64,000 nucleotides of DNA from Nephrocerus scutellatus (lineage: Eukaryota > Arthropoda > Insecta > Diptera > Pipunculidae), in assembly GCA_947095585.1 (NCBI GenBank), contig OX352763.1:21873462-21937461 (forward strand), in the 5' to 3' direction. This document shows, in pieces, positions 11,500-22,194 of this stretch (position 1 is its first letter; every line of letters starts with the position of its first letter). The position numbers and the translations under genes are program-made. The notes under the pieces were generated by a model that was not told where the DNA came from, did not search any database, and saw only the letters and a program-made list of their open reading frames with translations.

Positions 11500-11560
11500 G
11501 TAATATGCCGGTCCCAAGCCCGGGTAAAGGAGGAGGGTCTGAGGCAACAGATTTGTCCTA
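11500..11560 (+). repeat. short dispersed repeat, possible RTE 5' UTR
   Basis: The stretch GCCGGTCCCAAGCCCGGGTA followed by GGAGGAGGGTCTGAGGCAAC shares its second half with 15,052-15,080 (GGAGGAGGGTTTGAGGCAAC). Both lie upstream of retroelement-like coding sequence, so I infer a LINE 5' leader, possibly RTE. Only two copies are seen. Confidence 0.4.
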
Positions 11561-11717
11561 TCCTCAGTTTTTTCCTAATCCAAGGTGGAACATGGCTAAG
11601 AGGAAGCTTAGTCGCTAGTATGCGGACTCCGAATACCTGGTGTGACCTTCGGATTTTAATAAGCCCTCCCTTAGCTAGCGGGCTCTGACAAGGGTGTCCT
11701 CCTTTCACGGTTTCTAG

Positions 11718-12092
11718 TGGGTCATAATAGAGAATATAATTTTCAAAAAAACAGGATCAACCTCAGGTCCTGCTGGTCAGGAACCCGTTGTACCCCGAGA
11801 AGCTGGTGAGCTCGCGACGGCAAACCTCAGTCTGGCCTCAACTTTACTATCTGCTGTTGAGCAGCCGAATCTTTCAGAGATATCGGAAGGCGTTGGCATA
11901 AGGGCCACTTCTGAATCTCGCGAGGGTGTTGGAATCAAGGAAGTGGAGCAATCCACTTCTGATTCTGACACATATACAGTTGTTGATGCATGTAGTGTCA
12001 TCACGGATAAATCCGGATGCTCTTCCATTCGAAAGGGATTAGAACGCAAAATACACCCTGTTGCACATACTGCAAGGACAAAGAGGGTAACC
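11718..12092 (+). mobile_element. open reading frame without ATG, Ser/Thr/Glu-rich, LINE ORF1-like
   Basis: A plus-strand frame is open for 125 codons between stops at 11,715 and 12,093. It starts FKKTGSTSGPAGQEPVVPRE and continues with ANLSLASTLLSAVEQPNL and SEISEGVGIRATSESREG. The low-complexity, acidic, Ser-rich composition resembles the N-terminal part of LINE ORF1 (gag-like) proteins, and it lies between a LINE leader-like repeat and RTE coding sequence. No zinc knuckle is visible. The RTE reading begins near 12,050 in another frame, so two elements may abut here. Confidence 0.35.
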
Positions 12093-13144
12093 TGATCGCT
12101 AAACTTAAAGGTATCTTAGAGCGATGGGAAGAGCACTTTCATGAGTTGCTAAATGGCCAGTTAAGATCATACTATGCTGTCGTCACCAAGCATAGACGAA
12201 GTAAGCGGAGCGATAAAACTGCTCAAAAATAATAATAATCTGATGGTATCCCAGCGGAACTGATAAAAATAGGAGGCCCCACTGGACTGGCCTGCGTTCT
12301 CTCAACATGGCGTTGGAGAAATTTATCCGAGACTCTGATATAACGGCGAGAGGAACAATCCTCTATAAGTCCATTCAGATACTGGCTGGTAGAAACCCAA
12401 GAACTGTACAGGAAGCTTTTCTTCAGATCGAGCAGGCGGCACGAAATCTGGGACTGCACATAAATGAGAGCAAAACAAAGTACATAGTGGCCACGTCTGC
12501 GACTAGAAGATCCAACATTGGTCCCTCAATTCAAATAGTGGAGCGCGAATCCTTTAACTATCTCGGGTCAACTGTAGCAGCCGATAACTGCATGGAACCA
12601 GAAATACGCGCACGGTTGCTTAAAGCCAACAAAGGCTACTATAGTCCGTCAAGACTCTTCAAATCCAGGACTTTAACCATAACATCCAAGCTGCTGGTAT
12701 ATAAGACAATGGTCATACCAGTACTTACATATGGACCCGAGACTTGGGTGCTTAGCAAAAAGCATTCTGACCTCTTAGCCACGTTCGAGAGAAAAGTTTC
12801 AGGGAGAATTGTTGGCCGCCCGTATGTGAGGAAGGACGATTCCGGGGACTCTATAATGGTGAGATCTACGAGCGTTACCGCGCGATGTCGACATCGTGAA
12901 GAGAATTAAGCTCGGTAGGCTCCGGTGGGCAGGACACCTAGCTCGCACGAGCGAGGAGGATCCTGATCGGAAAGTCCTTTACGGTAGGATTTATGGAACA
13001 CAACAGCGAGGCCGGCCAAGCCTATGCTGAAAAGATGCCGTAGACCAGGTCGCCCAGAATTTAGGGATGACAAATTGGATGACATCGGCTCTAAATCAGG
13101 ACCGGTGGAGAGATTTTTTGCGGGAGGCCAGAACCGAACCAAAT

Positions 13145-13180
<36 letters not shown>

Positions 13181-13182
13181 TT
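12045..13182 (+). mobile_element. RTE-type LINE: partial RT without its YADD box, intact 3' tail
   Basis: Order: linker CKDKEGNLIAKLKGILERWE (from about 12,063), SIDEVSGAIKLLKNNN and DGIPAELIKIGGP (12,185-12,280). A deletion then joins to MALEKFIRDSDITARGTILY (12,307) and KSIQILA-GRNPRTVQEAF. In RTE proteins the gap between QILA and GR holds the catalytic YADD; here those ~8 codons are missing in frame. After that come LGLHINESKTKYIVATS, FNYLGSTVAADN, ARLLKANKGYYSPSRLFKS, YGPETWVLSKKHSDLLATF and, after a frameshift near 12,900, LGRLRWAGHLARTSEEDPDR and RGRPS. The 3' end is GGGAGGCCAGAACC followed by an ATG/GAT repeat at 13,145-13,182. Endonuclease is absent. Confidence 0.85.
13145..13182 (+). 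repeat. (GAT)n tail of the RTE element
   Basis: About twelve GAT units end the RTE copy. The same trinucleotide tail, much shorter, ends the copies at 1612 and 36,262 and appears as CAT at 46,012 and 48,560 on minus copies, so it is part of the element rather than an independent microsatellite. Confidence 0.85.
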
Positions 13183-13802
13183 CCATAATTAATGGCATCG
13201 ATTGTTCTTTAATTTTCAATAAATAAATTGTTTTGATATCTCAAACACAAGCTATTTTATTTTAAAAACTAAATGGGGCGTTCTTAATGAAAAAACTGAT
13301 TTATTTCGACAACAACATCAAAACAACATTTCTCTATTTGCCACATACGTATGTTTGAAAATTTAATTTAATTTAAAAACGCATTTGAATAAGTAAGTCT
13401 CCCTCCACAAAAAAAAAGTCAAGTTACGTTAAATTACTCGGAATTGTAATTTGAAACCTCATGCGACATTCCACAGGACAGAATTTCTTAATTTTAAAAA
13501 ATAAAATCTTTTCGGTTTGACATACATTTGCACGTATGCATATGTATTTTATACAATGAACGAATCAAACCTTTGACATATTCCCAATAACCATGAAGTT
13601 ATCTACTATTTCACGTGAAATATCAATTAGAAACTGTTAATTGAATTAAATCTAAATGCTCACACTTCACAGCCTGGCAAGGCAACTAACAAAAAGAAGC
13701 ATAATTATAAACATATCTTAGAAACAGGCGCTTCTACAAAATTCATTGTTAGCCTTTTGCTTCCAAATGTCCCCGCCGCTCCACCACAGCTACATAAGTA
13801 GA
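13183..13802. other. AT-rich non-coding DNA
   Basis: Strongly AT-rich, without frames of interest, repeats or motifs. Confidence 0.5.
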
Positions 13803-14290
13803 TTAACAACATTTTCGGATCTCGGATTTCATGTTGTCGTGCTCATCAGGCGTATCGCACTCTTTAAAAGTTGCTTTGCTGGCAAAACTGATGGGGTCGG
13901 GTCTTGAAAAATGACACTGACACTGAAAATTCCTCGATGAATATTGAAGAGATGCAGGGAACAGCAGCAGCACTGAGCGAGATATCAGATATGACCGACC
14001 ACGACATCCTACTCCGTAAAGCACTGACTGTTGACTGTCCTGCATCGGGCAATTGCCAATAAAACATTTAAAAAAAAAACAATGAACGCACACACAGAGC
14101 GTAAACAATAATTCCAAGAATTTCGCGATCTCGACAGCTCCCGCTCCAATCGCGATTGCGATTACGCTGATGCACGAAAATCCGTTCGTTCTTTGGTTCG
14201 GTCGGTCGACCAGTCGTCGATCGTGCTGTTGTTTCCTCTTCAATCTTCTGTTATAGTTGTATTATTGCTTCTGGTTTAATGGGAATGCTG
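13803..14290 (-). other. leader-like unique DNA, possible promoter or 5' UTR on minus
   Basis: The minus strand has CG-richer sequence with several TCAGT(G/T) initiator-like matches (for example GTCAACAGTCAGTGC, reverse complement of 14,023-14,037) and a GGTCAT downstream element-like hexamer two bases off the canonical spacing. A 146-codon minus frame (13,803-14,243) covers it but looks non-coding: Cys/Phe-rich, poly-Phe, no domain. I infer transcribed leader or promoter sequence at low confidence. Confidence 0.25.
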
Positions 14291-15040
14291 ACTAACAAAA
14301 AAAAAAAGAAAGGTGCCCAATCCGAATTGACTCTCGTCTCGCTCGCATTATGCACAAGCTCTTGATCCTTTTGAGATTTTTGCACCTACACTCTGAACAG
14401 GTAATTAATTTATTTGTGTCATCGTTAGCTGGTTGCTTTTTGCGGGGTTGGAAGATGCTGAAGACACTTAGTAGAGACGAACTACATAGAAAGAAGATTT
14501 GGTTTTTTTCAGGTTTCCCTAAATTGACCGTCGTTATTTGTATGGCATCCCGAAACAGGTTTGTAGGATACATTAGCGACAGCGTAGCCGGTAAAGGCAG
14601 ATAGTTGGATGATTCAGAGCGATGATTTACAAGAGGGGTGGGTGATTGACTCAAAATTGTTAATATGAGAACATTTCAGTGAGGCATCATGCACCTATGC
14701 AAACAAATATCAATGAAATTCCCTTGAAAAATGAATTATTGGTCATCTGCGTTATGATGATTGAATGTAAACTAAATCCTAACCTGACTGAGATTAGGTC
14801 TCTGTTTAGGTGTTTGAAGAAATCACAAATAGACTTTTGCACATCCGAGAAAATCACTCCCGAATGTATAAATGCCTAGCTCGGTTCGAAATAGGAACTG
14901 GTATAGAATATTTTTGCTGGAAGCCAAGACCGGAGAAGCTGCTTACCACCCCTATTAAAAAGTAAGCGAATGCGACTATGATTCGCCTTCTCTATTAATC
15001 TCAACTAAAATTAAAACTTCACTCTTTTGTGGATTAGCGA
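14291..15040. other. unassigned non-coding DNA
   Basis: Overlapping chance frames on both strands (14,292-14,654 minus, 14,350-14,604 plus, 14,679-14,879 plus) with no motif. No repeat detected. Confidence 0.4.
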
Positions 15041-15511
15041 AAAGTTGGAGGAGGGAGGAGGAGGGTTTGAGGCAACGGAGCGTTACTCAGGAAACTTTTT
15101 TTCTACTTGTAAGCCAAAGTGTCGAGTTACCCGTGCCGATCAGTAAGTAGCTATGGATAATTGGTCATAAACAGTTCTTTCCGATGACAAGGCAAGGTCG
15201 GTTGTTTGAAGTGCCATATCTTAATACGTCGGCTATATCACGATGGACCGTCCTTAGCGATATACTCGTGAGATTTATATGGAGAAAAAACATTTAGTTT
15301 CTAAAGAGCAGAAGAGGACTGAGCTACGTATACGTAGTTTGTCTGAAAATGATCTGCTGGCATCGCCGGAGGATTGTTGCAGTGCAAGTATGTACTAGTC
15401 ATAGTTCTCGGGTAGCGGGCAGTGCGAGTGTTAGTTATAGTACTCCACTACCCAGACCCAGCCAGGCGACAACAAATACACCTAGGGTTGCAGGAGCGGA
15501 ACCTAAATAAT

Positions 15512-15587
15512 AAAACAAAAATGCAGTACCGCATACGAAGCGTAATCCTGCTTCATACAGACGCCTGCGGTACTGCATTTTTGTTTT
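15512..15587. repeat. hairpin 1: perfect 22-bp inverted repeat
   Basis: Arms at 15,512-15,533 and 15,566-15,587 are perfect complements over 22 bases (core ATGCAGTACCGCA / TGCGGTACTGCAT) around a 32-base loop. The loop has a second small stem, GAAGC ... GCTTC. The transcript would fold into a precursor-microRNA-like hairpin, but an inverted duplication within a dying LINE explains it equally well. Confidence 0.85.
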
Positions 15588-15665
15588 GTTTGGGCTATTC
15601 GAATTCTTAGCAAGGTCGCCGAGAATAAGGCAGCGGGCAATTCACACTACAAAGATGCTGCAGAT

Positions 15666-15728
15666 ACCCTTCGGCTCATACAGTTCTAGGATGGTATTCT
15701 GTCCTGGAACTGTATGAGCCTTGAGGGT
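15666..15728. repeat. hairpin 2: 19-bp inverted repeat with one wobble
   Basis: GGCTCATACAGTTCTAGGA (15,673-15,691) pairs with TCCTGGAACTGTATGAGCC (15,702-15,720) with a single T/G mismatch and a 10-base loop. ACCCT/AGGGT extends the stem past a small bulge to 15,666 and 15,728. It lies only ~80 bases after hairpin 1. Confidence 0.85.
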
Positions 15729-15944
15729 TCGATTGATTTGACAGACGTAATGGCATTTATAAAGGATCTAAGCCACCACATAAAGTGGTAATTATCTGGG
15801 ATGTACAATAGATCTCTAGGTCGCAGTGCACCAGGCTTCTCAGCCCACCAACCTAACAATAATAATAATAATGATAAAAATAAGTTTTCATCCTCATCTG
15901 CAAAACGGTTCTCCCCGCCTGTAATCTGGTAAAAAGATGTCCTG

Positions 15945-16030
15945 GTTTTTAAAAAAGTGGTGTACCACAGCGATCAATCCTAGGACCAACATTTTTTTTT
16001 GTTATACATTAAAGAACTAACTAAATTGAA
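15945..16030 (+). mobile_element. LINE reverse transcriptase scrap
   Basis: The frame KSGVPQRSILGPTFFF followed by a frameshift matches the SGVPQGSxLGPxLF motif just before the YADD box in CR1/Jockey-type reverse transcriptases. Nothing else of the element is readable. Confidence 0.6.
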
Positions 16031-16124
16031 TCTTTGTTGAATCTACATGTATGTGGAGAAGGTTTAACTTTCCGAGTTATCCTTTAAAACTTACTTATTA
16101 GTAAAACACACCGAACTTTCACCA

Positions 16125-16200
16125 ATTCATCCTCATCATATTTGGCTCTACAATCAGAGTAAAATTCTGGCCTCTCGCTTCCAACAGTCCTATAAAAACC
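16125..16200 (-). mobile_element. RTE 3' end (solo)
   Basis: On minus this reads GCGAGAGGCCAGAATTTTAC, then TGATTGTAGAGCCAAATATG and ATGAGG, the 3' terminus of the RTE family found at 13,115 and 36,205. No coding part is attached. Confidence 0.65.
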
Positions 16201-17690
16201 CTAAAAACATTGACACTCCATTACTCGAGCACTGAGTTTTAATGGCGGTTTGCAATTTTCGCGACTTAGTCAGACATAAATCACTTATAAGCTTAATTAG
16301 TTAGTTAGGAAGTCACTTATTAGATCTTCTGAAAATATAATGACTACGTTAGACAGGTATACCGATATTGAAAAAAAGTATAAGAATATTACTTAATGGA
16401 CCTAAAACAAGAAATGCCCAAGATATGTATGTAAATCTAATCAATGATGTTGCTGCTCCATCGTTAGGAGGGATCTGTTAAAAAAAAACTAATTATAACG
16501 GTACTTGGTGAATATTGGACCCTGGCAAATTCTATTTAAATTCAAAAATCCAATTTATTTTTATCTCCAGAGCAGTAATCGTCTCTCCACGTTTCAAGTA
16601 ATCTGCATAACTTGCCACCGTTAGGGAGTCTGATTTCTCATAGAATGGGGCTCTATGCATCTTTTAACCTGCATGGCTAGTACTTTAATATAGGTAAGAT
16701 GTCGTCGTAGTCACGTCTTTCTATTTTCCTTCTCCATATGCCCATCCTTTCGCTAACAGTACCACCAGTAACATTCCAATGCAGTTGCGTTCGCAGCAAT
16801 TTCCCAAATGATTTATTTCGCGCAGAGTAAATACACAATAACGCTAATAACTGCTCATTGAAAAAGGTAATCTATCTATCCACTGATGCATCATCATAAT
16901 GGGATATTAGAAACAATATCCTCTCGAGAGGATCACAATGCGTCGTCGTATACATCATACCCACCAGAATAGGAAAACACCAAATAGCAATCATTACAAT
17001 TACATTAGCACGTAATTGCTGGCATTCTTGCGCTCCCTGAAGACAACGACGACGACGACAACAACACTGACCATAGCAAACGGACGCTAAGCACTAATGT
17101 CAGGAATGACAGGCTGGAGAGTCACATTAAATTGAAATTAGCCTAAGGACTAAATTAAGTGACGTAAAAGCAAACGAATCGCGGGACTGACAGACGATCT
17201 GATCTGCGCAATAATTTTTTGTTTATTGCATTGCAGATGCGCAGACGCGACATACTCGTATTGTGTGTGCTTCTGGACGAGGAATTGCGTAATGCGATGC
17301 CAAGCGATGGATGGTTGCAGATACCATTGTCGCACCGCACCGCACCGGCGCACACGCGCAATCGCAGTATAACTTTGATTTAATCATCAATTATTTTATT
17401 TAATATCACATCAGCGCAGCAAGCAATTGACTTCTGTTTTGTGCCATTTTGCAGATTATTCATTAAGCCGCTGACTGCGCTCGATCACATGAATTCCTTC
17501 TTTCCTTGGTTAGCACACCACGCCGATAACGACGACGATCATCATTTTATCATCTCTGACTCGTCTCGCACTGCAATTAATGGACACACAAATGGCAAGG
17601 ATCAACACCTATTTCAATTCTCGTATATGTGTGGAACCTACCTGAAGATGTGTGTTACTTGTCAATAAAAAGATAATTATCATAAAGGAT
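16201..17690. other. unassigned unique DNA
   Basis: No transposon signature. CG-containing stretches (17,040-17,075 with GAC repeats; 17,225-17,360 rich in GCGCA and CGCACCG) contrast with the AT-rich surroundings and might be regulatory. Small frames (17,150-17,361 minus, 17,441-17,668 plus) have no domain. Confidence 0.4.
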
Positions 17691-18180
17691 TGAATTTATA
17701 TTCGAATTATATTTAATTTGGCTTGCAAACGAACGATTTGTCGAATGGCGGCGATTAGCGATAATAAACTTGATGTAGCACCACTTAGTGTGGTGGTGCA
17801 GTGGATGACAGTATAAACAAGAAAAAGAAATGTAATAAAATCGAAAGGATTTTACAATTTTAAAATTAGAAACTCCTCGATTAATTTACTTGTATAGGAA
17901 GCTACGAGTATTTTAAATCCTTTGATTACTCTTTTTTTTTATTTTTTCCTTTTCTTCTGCCATTTTTGCCTCTACAACTGTGATTTATTAACGCCCGAGA
18001 ATTTGGTCTTAAAATATCCTTCCTTCCAGGTTATCTCTACCAGCTTTACATTCGAACAATTTCTTCCTAAATACATGCGAGCGAGTTGTGTCCTACGCAT
18101 TCTCGTAGATCCCCTTTACGAATCGAATCATGGGAACTGTTTTTTAGTTATGAGCCATTCAAATTAAAGAAAACAAAAAT
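17691..18180. other. unassigned AT-rich DNA
   Basis: No gene or repeat recognised; a short interrupted palindrome CACCAC...GTGGTG lies at about 17,779-17,799. Confidence 0.4.
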
Positions 18181-18510
18181 GATTCTTTCACTGACTATCT
18201 GAGAGAACTTGCGAGTTGTTAAAGCACAGATTATTCTCTGTGGAAAGCAACTTAACGCTTAAAGAGTCCCATCATGCAGATTCCAGCAATAAGAAATTCC
18301 GATGGAAGCTGGGCTATAAACAACGAGCAGAAGGCAATTACATTTGTAGAACATCTAGAAAACCTATTCCAACCAAACTCTGGAGAAACGGAATATTTGA
18401 TAACACCAGAAACTACCCACAAGAGAGAGGAAATCACCTACACATCCCCAGACGAAGTGAAGTTTTTAATGAAAAAATTATATATAACTTCAATAACATA
18501 AAGATGGGAT
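18180..18510 (+). mobile_element. Jockey-type LINE fragment (pre-RT region)
   Basis: Reading across one frameshift near 18,270: DSFTDYLRELASC, STDYSLWKAT, then MQIPAIRNSDGSWAINNEQK, AITFVEHLENLFQPNSG and ITYTSPDEVKFLMKKL. The order STDYSLWKAT...IPPIRNxDGSWAxxxxxKAxxFAxHLxxxFxPN...ISxxEV is the linker before the reverse transcriptase in Jockey-clade LINEs. It breaks off where the reverse transcriptase should begin, and the CTCAAGAC minisatellite starts there. Confidence 0.75.
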
Positions 18511-19890
18511 GGTTTTATGGAAACCTCAAAAAGGCCCAAAAAATAACCCCAAAAGACTCCTAAAAGACCCCAAAAAGATCCCTAGAAAACCACCTCAAGA
18601 CACACTCGAGACCTTACGACCCCATCAATGCCACCTTAAGACCCCATTAAAGACGAACCTTTTAAAACTTACTCAAGACCCCTCTCAAAATTCCTTAGAA
18701 ACCTCCTTCATAACCCCTCTTAAAATCCTCTCAAAAGTCCCTTAATCACCCCGCAAACCCAAAAACCCCCTGAAGACCCCCCTTAAAATTACACGACCCC
18801 TCGCAGAACTCCACAAAACCGTCCTAAAGAACCCTTTCAAACCCTCTTTAGACGCACTTAAGACCCCCCTCAAGACTTCCCTCAAAATCCTCACAAGATC
18901 CTACTAAAGATTCTAATGAACCAAAGAACTTTCTAAAGAACTAAAGAACCATCTTGAGACACCCTCAAGAATTCCTTAAAACCTTCCTAAGAGCTCCTCA
19001 TGACCCCCGCAAGACCACACTTAAGGCTATTTTAAAATACTTTCAAGACCCCCGTCGATACCCCTTCAAACCCTCTTTAGACGCTCTTAAGACTTCCCTC
19101 AAGACTTCCCTCAAAACCCTCTCAAGACCCTTCTAAAGATTCTAAAGAACCAAAGAACTTTCTAAAGAACTAAAGAACCATCTTGAGACACCCCACAAGA
19201 ATTCCTTAAAACTTTCTTAAGAGCCCCTCATGACCCCCGCAAGTCCCCACTTAAGGCTATTTTAAAATATTTTCAAGACCCCCGACGATGCCACCTAAAA
19301 ACCCCTCAAGACTCTACGCACAACTATCTCTAAATCACTTTAAGCCCCAGTCAAGACCACTAAAACACCCCCTTAAGACCCCCTCAATAGCCTATCAAGA
19401 CCCCCTCAAGACCAACTAAAGGCCCCTCAAGAATCCCTCTAAACCTTGTCCAGAGCCCCTCAAGAAGCCACTCAGAGCTGCCTCAAAATACCCTCCAGAC
19501 CTAAAGAGACCTCAAAACCACATCAAGACTCCCATCAAAACCCTTTAAAAACTAGGGATCACCTAAACACCCCACTGAAAACTCCATCAAGAACACCCTC
19601 AAGAGCACCTAAAACTCCTCAAGAATCCCTTAAAACCCTCTTAAGAGCCACTCAAGATAACACTCAGGGCGCTATCAAAATACCCTCAAAATCCCCTTAA
19701 GACCTCCTCAAGACTCCCCTCAAGACCACCACAAAATCCTCTTAAGACCCCCGCGATATCCGCCACAACACCATCTAAAGACCCCCTCACGGTCACCTAA
19801 AGACCCCATTCAAACCCCCCTTCAAACATCCTTATGCCCCCAATTTCCCCCAATCCCCTCAAGGCTTCTCGAGTCTCTCGTAAAACCGCC
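18510..19890. repeat. G-poor CCTCAAGACCC minisatellite
   Basis: About 1.4 kb built from degenerate 10-20 bp units around CCTCAAGACCC / CCTTAAGACCC / CCTCAAAACCC. The plus strand is very poor in G and rich in C and A. A higher-order unit is embedded: 18,838-19,066 is repeated almost exactly at 19,067-19,295 (period 229 bp; landmarks CAAACCCTCTTTAGACGC, CCAAAGAACTTTCTAAAGAA and CATGACCCCCGCAAG recur in both). Lys/Pro/Thr-rich frames run through it but are by-products of the repeat. Confidence 0.85.
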
Positions 19891-19945
19891 TTATTGCCGT
19901 GACGCAAGTCATTCAGGCAATCAGCCTCTATATATAACTTAAGAC
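19888..19945 (-). repeat. dispersed repeat, copy 2 (reverse of 5255-5345)
   Basis: CTTATTGCCGTGACGCAAGT followed by CATTCAGGCAATC is the reverse complement of the block at 5285-5325, with TATATA retained at its outer side. It lies near the right end of the CTCAAGAC array. Confidence 0.7.
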
Positions 19946-19949
19946 CCTT

Positions 19950-21260
19950 CCAAGGCGCTCTCAAACCCCACTCAAGTTCTGTTTCCGGATTGGGTCACCA
20001 TAATGTTTTGTGCAAATATTAGGAAGAACGAAGATTCTTCTGCTCAAGTTTAGGTTGAATATCTTATCATTTTCCTGGTACTATTGTATTTTTTAAAGGC
20101 GTAAATATAGGACGCATTTTAAGAACATATCCTATGATTTGATTGTAATTTGTTCGAAAAAAAATCTCGTATGTCAGTAAACAAAGATTACTTGTGCGAT
20201 CTCAGCATTGACAGCATACTTCTGTTCACTTCAATTCCATGAAGAAGAAAAAATTCCAAACGAAAATAAACTTCAAAATTGATGTGAATTATCACCAGCA
20301 CCATTATCATGATCATCAGTGCAAAATTTCAACTGTTTCGGTTTTTGCATCAGACTGTAACTAACAGTTCGAGAAGTTTTTGGCAGTTTATGATGCGGCA
20401 GATAGAAGATTTTTTTATACAATTTACATACATACATGTCTCTGACCATGACTTTGACTTTGAGCGGAGGGTAAAACCGAATTGGTGAGTTCGAATGGAA
20501 TAAAACCACTCACACAGATTAATTACTGGAAATCACGAATAGGAATTGGCCAAACAAGACAGCACAGCACAGCGCAACACTAAACAAACAAACAAAAATT
20601 TTGATAAAAAAAAAACAATAAACAAGAAGCTACATTCGAGTACTATCTACATGTATGAAAACAGATACACTGTAGATACACTTGAAGCATAAAGAGATGC
20701 AAACCACAGAGTGTATAAATGTTGGTTGTCTATTTGTTGTTATTGTTTAGCATTGAGCTTCCAGTCGGGGGACCTGAGATTATTGTTCAGGAAGTTTATT
20801 GCAAGTTTTTGTGCGTTTTAATTTCTGGTGCTGTTGTTGTTGATGTATCTAGATTCGGTGCGCACCGAAGCCAAGACAAATGCACATGTACGTGTAGCCC
20901 AAATAGAAAGTGTGCACGACTCTGCGGATAAGCAAGTGGCAATAAAGTATGCTAATTTCGCAATAATCCTACAAGGAACATCCGAGATTGTACAGAGTAT
21001 GTATGATATGGGAAAAAACAAAAACCCGTTCGTATTTTAACACAAATCATGATGACCAACCATCAGCAAATAACAACCGGAGAAGTATGCAAAAACATTA
21101 CTTTTATGGCCAACTGTTTGGCTATTTGAAATGTCTTTATTAAGTTTAAATATTTTGGAATCTAAATCGAAACAAACGCAACTCACTCACAGAGAACGAG
21201 CAAAAATCAAACAACCCCAAATGATCTTCATCGACCGATTTGTCAGATACTAACTTTTTT
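19950..21260. other. unassigned non-coding DNA
   Basis: No supported gene. The part 20,280-20,470 contains phrases of the type AAAATTTCAACTGTTTCGG and CATACATACATGTC, seen in diffuse insect repeats, but without a second copy in this window. Short frames at 20,719-21,040 lack motifs. Confidence 0.35.
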
Positions 21261-21261
21261 T

Positions 21262-21350
21262 TGTTTAAATAATTAGCGCACGCTTCAATGGATTTGCACC
21301 CTTATAATCCCTAGGCACAAACGTGGGCTTGGAATATAGGAGGAGGGAAA
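21262..21350 (+). repeat. CCCTTATAAT dispersed repeat, copy 1
   Basis: Contains GCACGCTTCAATGGATTTGC and ACCCTTATAATCCCTAGGCA, then ACAAACGTGGGC and GGAGGAGG. Related blocks lie at 22,681-22,750 (minus), 25,388-25,415 (minus) and 45,640-45,715 (plus). Family unknown. Confidence 0.6.
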
Positions 21351-22190
21351 GTAAGTGTTGTGGTGGGTGGAGTTAAGTGCTCGCACACCCGACTTAACTA
21401 TAGAGTATTGTGCTCAAAAACCTGCATTACTGGCTCTACATCTCGATTACTTTATACATCAACTCAACCGTACAATTGAATACAATAAAGTTAGATAAAG
21501 GTGTCTGTTGGCAGAAAACTGACAGGTCCATTGTGATACCACATAGGATGGAGAGAAATCTTCCCAACTACTCGTTGAACTAGTGGGAGCTTTGTATGAA
21601 ATGTAAAAGACTTCTGATGTTAGTATTTGTCAAATCTATTTGAGGTCATTCTAAGAGAAGGCTTGCAGATTAAGCTTAGATTTTGGGAAAGAGCTGAGCA
21701 TGTGCTGCTAAGGGGGAGAATGGTCTTCTCTTCATCCAGGAAGTTTCTGCAGAAGCAATTCGGAAATATACCAAGCCTTGCTGCATGCTTGCCAATAAGA
21801 CAAAGTACCCAGTAATGAAATTCAAACACTTGAAGCGGTCGAATTACATCAGTTAACGAGTGAGTGAAATCCATACGTTAACGAGTGATCGAGTATTTAC
21901 ATTGGGTTGATCACTACTTGTCACTCGTTCACGTAAGCGATCATGCCAAATCAACACTATACAGTCACGTATGTGGTAATTCAAACCCAAGCTTGGGCCA
22001 GATCTGTTTTGTCGCTAAACAAGTAGTTCAGTTTGACGACCTAAGGTTATAAAGGGTGGGCCATGTACTGGTTTGCTTTTAAATCATAGGCCATGATATT
22101 TGTTTTTGAACGATTTCCTTGAAATTTTTAAAGCTCGTCACTCTGATATTCCGTCGTACGAAACGATTATGTTCTCGAATAAGGAGCGTT
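21351..22190. other. unassigned non-coding DNA
   Basis: No gene recognised. A repeated TTAACGAGTGA phrase occurs twice (about 21,854 and 21,878) with a partly inverted form TCACTCGTTC at 21,922. An 84-codon minus frame (21,620-21,874) has no motif. Confidence 0.35.
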
Positions 22191-22194
22191 TTGA

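Larger units (their letters stand above)
15277..15880 (+). mobile_element. LINE ORF1-like remnant with (AAT)n-ended 3' scrap
   Basis: An ATG at 15,281 opens MEKKHLVSKEQKRTELRIRS followed by LSENDLLASPEDCCSAS, a stop, then HSSRVAGSASVSYSTPLPRP and SQATTNTPRVAGAEPK. After the hairpin come AENKAAGNSHYKDAADTLRL (about 15,625-15,685) and SIDLTDVMAFIKDLSHHIK (about 15,730-15,785). Basic start, Ser/Thr/Pro-rich middle and helical end resemble the gag-like ORF1 of Jockey/R1-type LINEs. The stretch then runs to CCAACCTAAC and an AAT repeat at 15,858-15,873, which looks like a retroelement tail. Two strong inverted repeats lie inside. Confidence 0.4.

Noticed and set aside
13803..14243. 146-codon minus frame
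   Set aside because: Contains poly-Phe and Cys-rich low-complexity stretches and no domain; the sequence looks like leader DNA rather than coding.
18510..19890. Pro/Lys/Thr-rich frames in the CTCAAGAC array as a repeat protein
   Set aside because: Frames are set by the DNA repeat, break frequently, have no start context, and codon phase changes between units.
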